Positions 58,878 through 64,000 of a stretch of DNA of 64,000 nt are shown here, one piece after another. Below the pieces are notes generated by a model. It did not search any database and was not told where the DNA came from. It saw only the letters and a list, made by a program, of their open reading frames with translations. A program made the position numbers and the translations under genes. Each line of letters begins with the position of its first letter. Position 1 is the stretch's first letter. Source of the DNA: Tenggerimyces flavus (lineage in GTDB: Bacteria > Actinomycetota > Actinomycetes > Propionibacteriales > Actinopolymorphaceae); NCBI RefSeq assembly GCF_016907715.1, contig NZ_JAFBCM010000001.1:5952001-6016000 (forward strand). The letters run 5' to 3'.

Positions 58878-61800
58878 TCACGGGCGCAGGAGCACCGTCC
58901 GGGAGGCACCCGTGGGGATCGACACGGTTACCCGACCGTCCGCGACCGGAGCGTCGACCAGGTGTTGCTCCAGCAACGTGCCGACCTGAGCCGACGCGGC
59001 AGGCAACGACTCCAGCGACACCACGGCCTCCACCGGCGCCGGCGCGAGCGAACGCAGCCGGACAGCCACGCCGGCCGAGCCGTCGAGCGGCTGGCCCAGG
59101 CTCGTCACGATCACGTCCGGATGGTCGACCGTCAGCAGGCTGCCTGTGTTCCCGTTCGTGCTCGACCCGTCGCCCGTCGCCACCACGGCCACCAGCGGGT
59201 CGGTGAGACCGGCCGCGGTCGCGGCGCCGAGCTGATGTGCGGGAACGTCCGGCGAGCCGGCGATCGCGTACCGGTACGTCATGTGCCCCTGCTGCTGGGA
59301 CGGGAAGTTCGTGTCCCAGATGTTGTTCAGCGCCCACGAGTAGATCGTCGCCGGCTCCTCCTGCTCGTGCCCGATCGTCGACGGGAACGGCTGGTACGGA
59401 AGGTGAATCGTCCCGAACTGCACGAGCGGCGCCTCCAACGTCGCCCACACGGTCGAGTAGCCGGAGTCGGGCTCGGAGAAGCCCACCCAGTGCCGGATCC
59501 CGCGCATGTGCTGCGGCGCGCCGGGCAGATGCGGCACCCCCGCACCGTCCACCGAACCGGTCAGCTCGAACGCCGTCGGCTCGTCCGAAGCGGCGATCGG
59601 GAACGCGAAGAACACGCTCTCCTTCGTCGAGCTCGGCTGCTTCGACAGCTGGTTGGTGATGTCGACCCGCGGCACCCCGGCGTACAGCTCGATCGTGGTC
59701 CGGATCCAGTCCACTCCCGGCGCATGCACCTCGACCTCGAGCAGCTCGCTCAGCGCATTCGACTCCGCACGCAGCACGACCGCGTTGCGGGCGACGTTTC
59801 GCGAAGTGAGCAAGGACAAATCCGTCGCGGTGGTCCGGCTCGACAGGTGGTTGACGTGCGGTGCCGTGCCGTACGTGTCATAGACGTACTCGTTCACGCC
59901 GGTCAACGCGTCGGTGTTGACGAGCTCGCGACCCGTCCTGCGGTCGATGATCGACGAGACCATCGCCTGCTCGGTGTCGTAGGTGACCTCGTAGAACTCG
60001 TTCGACACCTTGAGCGCGGTGTCGCGCGCTTCGCCGACGACCGGCTGGATCCCGGCGACGAGGTCGAACCGCACCCAGCCCATGGCCGGAACGTCGTGCG
60101 CGACGAACTCGACGAGGTGCCCGCGCGGCGAGGCGCGTCGCCCCTCCTGCGAGGTCACGCGCGTCGCGACCTGCTCCTTTTTCCTGCTGTCCACCGCGCC
60201 GAACGCGCCCTCACCAGGCAGGACGCTCTCCGGCAGGAACGCCTTGACCAGGTCCGTCCGCGGCCGTCCGGTCGTGTTGTAGACGTACACCGAGGCGAGC
60301 ACGTCGCTCGACGGCTGCAGCGTGGCGCCGAGCCTGCGGACACCGCCGTGCAGCAGGTCCTGCGAGTCGTCGTACGCCTGGTGCGCGAACTCCGACTTCC
60401 GCGACCACTGCAGCGCGCCGGAGTCGAAGCCGTGCTCGTGGTCGTGCCACGGGTTCGCCGCGCCCCAGGTGTGCTCGTCGAACAGCCCGACCCGGTCGTA
60501 GATCTCGTCGACCGTCTCGCGGACGTCGAGCGGTGCGCCAGAGGCCAGATCCGCAAGCAGGTTGACGGTTTCGGCCGTCCGGACGAGGCTCTGCGAGCGC
60601 CGGTTGTAGCCGAGCGGGCGGGCGCCGGAGCCGATGCCGTCGGCCCACCAGTCGCCCCAGTCGCCGGCGTACTCCGGCAGCACGTCGCCGAGCTTCTCCT
60701 CGGCCTCGGTGAAGAAGCCGTTGTTCGTCGACGTCACGAGCCGTGGGTAGGCCCATTCGGCGTTCCACTGCCGCGCGATGTCGGACGGCTTGATGTTCGG
60801 GCACGCGTTGTCGGAGTGGTCGCCCTGGACGCGCAGGTGCAGGATGTCGTGCGCGTACGGCTTCTTCGTGATCTCCGTACCCGGCGGGAGCGGCGAGAGG
60901 CCGAAGACGCCTTCGCTGTAAGGGAACGGCTTGTTCGCGAGCGCCGACAGGTACATCGGCAGCAGCTCGACGGCCTGGTCGTACGCGTCGGACAGCCCGA
61001 GCAGGTTGCCCTCCATGTACGCCATGCCGTGCGCGCTGTCGGTGAACCAGGTGAGCAGCCGCGAGCCGGCCGGCGTCTTCCACCAGAACGGGCGGGACAG
61101 CTCCTGCCCGCCGACGAGGTACGGCACCGAACGGCCGGCCCAGTTGTGCGCGGCGGAGACGTACTTGACGCCCGCCTCGTACAACGCGTCGGCCCAACCG
61201 ACGGTCGCACCGGGGACGTCGGTGTGCATCGCGGTGGTGATCGGGATGCCGTACTTCTCGCGGAGCTCGATCGCCGTACGCAGCAGCCGGACCGTCTCCT
61301 CCTGACTGGCCACCTCGGTGTGCAGGTTGAACGGCATCGCGGCGACCTCGATGACGTCCTGCTGCGCGAGCCGCACGAACTCCGCGACCGCCGCCTCGGA
61401 GCGGTTCTCCAACCAGTCGGGCACGGGGAAGTTCGACTCGATCGCCCACCGGAAGCGGGTCGACTCCTCCGTACCGTCGCCCTGGCGGCCGAGCTCGACC
61501 GCGGCGTCGAGGTACTCCAGGTGGTTGCGGAGCACGATGCCCTGCGTGTCGGTGTAGCCGATGTCGAGGTGCGAGTGGTGCACGAGGTGCACGGTGAACT
61601 TGCGCTGCGGGATGAGCTCGACCTCGGCGGTGTGCTCCTGGCCGTTGACGGTGGCTTCGACGCGCCAGCGCGTGGGTGCGGTGACCTCGGGAACGAGGAC
61701 GTCGACGACGCCCTCCTCGTTCGGCTGGCCGACGGTCGGGCGTTCGCCGTTCGGGCCGGCGAGCGCGAGGCGTTCCGCCCCGGTGGGCGGCGTGACCCGC

Positions 61801-61976
61801 AGCCGGACGACCTGCTCCAAGCCGGCGTCGCCCTGGCGGAACAACGGCAGCGTGCCGGCCGCGACCGTCGTGCCGTCGGTGTCGACCGCCTGCTGCAGGC
61901 TCACGGCGGCGAGGGCGTCCCTGATCGTCCCGCCGCCGGGTGCGTGACCGCTCCGGTTGAGCAACCTGGTCGTCAT
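58878..61976 (-). CDS. GH38-family alpha-mannosidase
   Basis: 1032 aa from ATG 61976 (AGAAGGAC upstream). It removes alpha-linked mannose. The zinc site starts at HHSHLDIGYTDT (His136, Asp138), and the second metal and nucleophile region is MHTDVPGATVGWADALYEAG (Asp253 the likely nucleophile). The GH38 middle helical domain and a C-terminal beta-sandwich (residues about 640-1032) follow. There is no signal peptide, so it acts in the cytoplasm on imported mannosides. It lies 31 bases downstream of the secreted GH76 gene and the ABC ATPase gene, in one operon. Confidence 0.9.
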   Translation of the reverse strand: MTTRLLNRSGHAPGGGTIRDALAAVSLQQAVDTDGTTVAAGTLPLFRQGDAGLEQVVRLRVTPPTGAERLALAGPNGERPTVGQPNEEGVVDVLVPEVTAPTRWRVEATVNGQEHTAEVELIPQRKFTVHLVHHSHLDIGYTDTQGIVLRNHLEYLDAAVELGRQGDGTEESTRFRWAIESNFPVPDWLENRSEAAVAEFVRLAQQDVIEVAAMPFNLHTEVASQEETVRLLRTAIELREKYGIPITTAMHTDVPGATVGWADALYEAGVKYVSAAHNWAGRSVPYLVGGQELSRPFWWKTPAGSRLLTWFTDSAHGMAYMEGNLLGLSDAYDQAVELLPMYLSALANKPFPYSEGVFGLSPLPPGTEITKKPYAHDILHLRVQGDHSDNACPNIKPSDIARQWNAEWAYPRLVTSTNNGFFTEAEEKLGDVLPEYAGDWGDWWADGIGSGARPLGYNRRSQSLVRTAETVNLLADLASGAPLDVRETVDEIYDRVGLFDEHTWGAANPWHDHEHGFDSGALQWSRKSEFAHQAYDDSQDLLHGGVRRLGATLQPSSDVLASVYVYNTTGRPRTDLVKAFLPESVLPGEGAFGAVDSRKKEQVATRVTSQEGRRASPRGHLVEFVAHDVPAMGWVRFDLVAGIQPVVGEARDTALKVSNEFYEVTYDTEQAMVSSIIDRRTGRELVNTDALTGVNEYVYDTYGTAPHVNHLSSRTTATDLSLLTSRNVARNAVVLRAESNALSELLEVEVHAPGVDWIRTTIELYAGVPRVDITNQLSKQPSSTKESVFFAFPIAASDEPTAFELTGSVDGAGVPHLPGAPQHMRGIRHWVGFSEPDSGYSTVWATLEAPLVQFGTIHLPYQPFPSTIGHEQEEPATIYSWALNNIWDTNFPSQQQGHMTYRYAIAGSPDVPAHQLGAATAAGLTDPLVAVVATGDGSSTNGNTGSLLTVDHPDVIVTSLGQPLDGSAGVAVRLRSLAPAPVEAVVSLESLPAASAQVGTLLEQHLVDAPVADGRVTVSIPTGASRTVLLRP

Positions 61977-62007
61977 GTCAGTCCTTCTGTCGTGGGTGGT
62001 TCACATT

Positions 62008-63159
62008 TCAGGCGATGCGCCGGTAGTCGCGCGTCGGCCAGGCGAGCGCCGCGAAGATCTGGATCGCCGCGGACTGCTCGAGCGTCTCCGGTCGGTAGGA
62101 CGGGTCGTACGGGCCGCCGCCGGAGGGCGGGAAGCGGAACAGTCCGAGGCTCGGGTCGCGGTTCTCGTTCCAGATGTGGGTGGCGTACCGCTCGACCACC
62201 TGCCGGTACTTCCTGTCGTGCGCGACGGAGTCCAGCAGCAGCAGGTTCTTGAACCAGATCGCGTTGAAGATCGCGGGCTGGTCGAAGTAGCGGTCGTTCT
62301 CCGTCCAGTACGTGATCGCGGCCTGGGCGTCGGCGCGCGCATTCGCCTTGTACGTCGGGTTCTTCGTGGCGCGGTAGAGGACGCTGGCGGCGCCGATCAT
62401 CGCGCCGGAGTTGTACGTCCACAGCGTCTGGTTGACCGTGCCGTCGGGCGCCATGTCGTTCCAGTACAGGCCTTCCGGCGACCGGAGACAGGTGCGGTTC
62501 CAGTTGTAGAGCCGTTCGGCCCACTGGCGGTACGACTTGTCGCGGGTCTGCTCGTAGAGATGCGCGGCGAGCTGCGAGCCGAGGCCGGTGACGTTCGCGG
62601 CACGGATGTCGACCCAGGTCGCCTCGACCCACTGCATGCCGCCCGGGCACGGGAGGTCGCGCTCGTTCCAGCCTCGGATCACCGTGGTGAACGCGCGCTT
62701 GGCGTCCTTCAGGTGGTCCCGGTCGCGGCTGAACGCGTAGCGGCGAACGTGCTCGAGACCGACGATCGCGTTGTCGTCGTAGAAGATGTCGCCACCTCCG
62801 CCGAGCGGCGGCGGGACGTACGACAGGTAACCCGGCTTGCCGTTCCAGACGCCGTAGTACGTCTCGAGAGCGTCGAAGCGCTTGGCGATGTCCTTGCGGT
62901 ACTTGCTGTTTCCGGGCGTGTTGGCGACGTCGATCGCGGCTGCGGTGGCCTCGCGCATCGGCCACATGTAGGAGTAGGGGTTCTCGCCCTCCTGGCGCGG
63001 ATACTTCTCCAGGTAGTGGCCGTCGACGTACAGGTACTGCTGCATCGCCTGGTACGAGTCTTCGGCGCGGTCCGACCAGACGTTGCCCTGAGCTTGGGCG
63101 GGAGTGGCGACGGCGGTGGCGAGCAGGAGCGTTGTCGCGACGAGCGCGAGCCTGCGCAT
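62008..63159 (-). CDS. Secreted GH76-family alpha-1,6-mannanase
   Basis: 383 aa from ATG 63159. A signal peptide (ALVATTLLLATAVATPAQAQ) leads to an (alpha/alpha)6 barrel. The catalytic Asp pair is in DIFYDDNAIVGLEHV (Asp128, Asp129), matching the paired Asp of GH76 endo-alpha-1,6-mannanases. Aromatic blocks such as TWVDIRAANVTGLGSQLAAH and GLYWNDMAPDGTVNQTLWTY fit the barrel. It probably cuts the mannan backbone outside the cell for import by the upstream ABC system and trimming by GH38. Confidence 0.88.
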   Translation of the reverse strand: MRRLALVATTLLLATAVATPAQAQGNVWSDRAEDSYQAMQQYLYVDGHYLEKYPRQEGENPYSYMWPMREATAAAIDVANTPGNSKYRKDIAKRFDALETYYGVWNGKPGYLSYVPPPLGGGGDIFYDDNAIVGLEHVRRYAFSRDRDHLKDAKRAFTTVIRGWNERDLPCPGGMQWVEATWVDIRAANVTGLGSQLAAHLYEQTRDKSYRQWAERLYNWNRTCLRSPEGLYWNDMAPDGTVNQTLWTYNSGAMIGAASVLYRATKNPTYKANARADAQAAITYWTENDRYFDQPAIFNAIWFKNLLLLDSVAHDRKYRQVVERYATHIWNENRDPSLGLFRFPPSGGGPYDPSYRPETLEQSAAIQIFAALAWPTRDYRRIA

Positions 63160-63163
63160 AGGG

Positions 63164-64000
63164 TTAGTTCCCTTCGTACGTCACGGCACTGGTGTCCCAG
63201 ACGACGTCCGGGTCGGGGACCGGGATCGAGCTGATGAGCAGCTTCGAGTAGGAGTGCTGCGGGTCGTCGATGACCCGCTGCGTGTCACCGCGTTCGACGA
63301 TCTCGCCGCGGTACAGGATGCAGATGTCGTCGCCGATCTGGTACGCGGTGCTGAGGTCGTGAGTGATGTAGAGGAACGAGATCGCGTGCTCGTCGCGGAG
63401 CCTCAGCATGATGTCGAGGATCATCGCGCGGAGGCTCGCGTCGACCATCGAGACGGGCTCGTCGGCGACGATGAGCCTTGGCTTGAGCAGGTAGGCGCGG
63501 GCGACCATCATGCGTTGCCGCTGGCCGCCGGACAGCTGGTGCGGGTGCTTGTCGAGCACCTCGTCGCCGCGCATGCCGACGACGCTGAGCGCGTCCTCGA
63601 TCAGGTCGCGCGCGGCATTGTCGTTGCTGGCAAGGCGGAACCGCTTGATCGCGACGTCGAAGATGTGCCGGATCTTGTAGAACGGGTTGTAGACGCCGAA
63701 CGGGTCCTGGAAGACCGCCTGCACCTCGCGCCGGTACTCCAACCGCTGGTCCTTCGGCAGCCGCTGGATGTCCTGCCCGCGATAGCGCACGGTGCCGTCG
63801 GTGAGCTTGGTGAACCCGAGGATCGTGTCCGCCAGCGTCGTCTTCCCGCTACCGCTCTCGCCCGCGATCGTGGTGATCGTGGCCGGCGAGCCGGAGAGCA
63901 CGAGGTCCACGTCGTCGAGCGCCTTCGTAGACTCCTTGCCCTTCTTGTAGATCTTGGTCGCACCCGACACCTCGAGCAACGGCGTCCCATTGGACTCAGC
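63164..64000 (-). CDS. Oligosaccharide/oligopeptide ABC transporter ATPase (5' end outside window)
   Basis: The frame is open to the right edge, so the start lies beyond 64000; an internal TTG at 63979 is a poor candidate. Walker A is GESGSGKTTLAD, the Q-loop VFQDPFGVYNPF, the signature HQLSGGQRQRMMVARAYLLK, Walker B LIVADEPVSMVD and the switch YITHDLSTAYQI. The C-terminal segment ISSIPVPDPDVVWD is the oligopeptide/DppF-OppF motif. It likely powers import of mannooligosaccharides (gene context) or peptides. It ends 4 bases before the GH76 gene. Confidence 0.9.
   Translation of the reverse strand, partial: AESNGTPLLEVSGATKIYKKGKESTKALDDVDLVLSGSPATITTIAGESGSGKTTLADTILGFTKLTDGTVRYRGQDIQRLPKDQRLEYRREVQAVFQDPFGVYNPFYKIRHIFDVAIKRFRLASNDNAARDLIEDALSVVGMRGDEVLDKHPHQLSGGQRQRMMVARAYLLKPRLIVADEPVSMVDASLRAMILDIMLRLRDEHAISFLYITHDLSTAYQIGDDICILYRGEIVERGDTQRVIDDPQHSYSKLLISSIPVPDPDVVWDTSAVTYEGN

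Noticed and set aside
1-64000. CRISPR arrays, tRNA/rRNA genes, insertion sequences, integrases
   Set aside because: I saw no regularly spaced repeats, cloverleaf sequences with CCA ends or transposase/integrase motifs while reading both strands.

Overview
The window is chromosomal DNA from a GC-rich actinobacterium. This is inferred from the very high GC content, frequent GTG starts, many 4-base ATGA/GTGA gene overlaps, an F420-type nitroreductase-family protein, a DUF222/HNH (13E12-type) gene, a tandem fluC pair and a large HrpA helicase. The many secreted carbohydrate-active enzymes suggest a soil saprophyte, perhaps in the Propionibacteriales or a neighbouring order. The genus cannot be fixed from the sequence. 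I see no rRNA, tRNA, CRISPR array, integrase or transposase.

Layout. 1-3.3 kb: secreted lytic transglycosylase (cut by the left edge), a stand-alone DUF4062 protein and an MFS exporter. 3.3-6.7 kb: a tctCBA tricarboxylate-type transporter operon ending in a universal stress protein gene. 6.8-13.9 kb: a secreted protein of unknown function, fluC1-fluC2, a Cys/His-rich protein, HAD hydrolase, AraC-type regulator, DUF1761/HxlR divergent pair, and a truncated LuxR-type regulator. 13.9-18.1 kb: secreted subtilisin, then a divergent pair of a plant-type long ketol-acid reductoisomerase and an IlvY-like LysR regulator. 18.1-23.8 kb: a RhaS/LsrB-type sugar ABC importer and a divergent Gfo/Idh/MocA dehydrogenase. 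23.8-28.3 kb: an arsR/arsO-like pair, a GH172-type enzyme, two MarR regulators and two small proteins. 28.3-36.2 kb: a decayed gene remnant, hrpA, and a three-subunit molybdenum hydroxylase operon. 36.4-44.9 kb: giant secreted subtilase, a hypothetical protein, an S51-like/CysS-tail fusion protein and a secreted glycosidase-like protein. 44.9-49.9 kb: EamA exporter, YdeI-like protein, stand-alone LigD-type polymerase, a TetR/F420-type oxidoreductase pair and a DUF222-HNH gene. 49.9-51.05 kb: about 1.1 kb without a credible gene, holding a long inverted repeat. 51-64 kb: carbohydrate functions, namely a secreted glycosidase-like protein, rhamnose mutarotase, MBL hydrolase, AraC regulator, PhyH dioxygenase, FAD amino-acid-oxidase-type protein, TIM-barrel protein, GH38 alpha-mannosidase, GH76 alpha-1,6-mannanase and an oligosaccharide/peptide ABC ATPase cut by the right edge.

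Working together: the right end looks like a mannan or mannoside utilisation operon (ABC importer, secreted GH76, cytoplasmic GH38, TIM-barrel protein). The rhamnose mutarotase and the RhaS-type ABC importer, about 30 kb apart, suggest use of rhamnose-containing glycans. The most unusual items are the plant-type KARI with an IlvY-like regulator, a dispersed intergenic repeat that supplies the C-terminus of an HxlR protein, the long inverted repeat beside the DUF222-HNH gene, and the S51/CysS-tail fusion.
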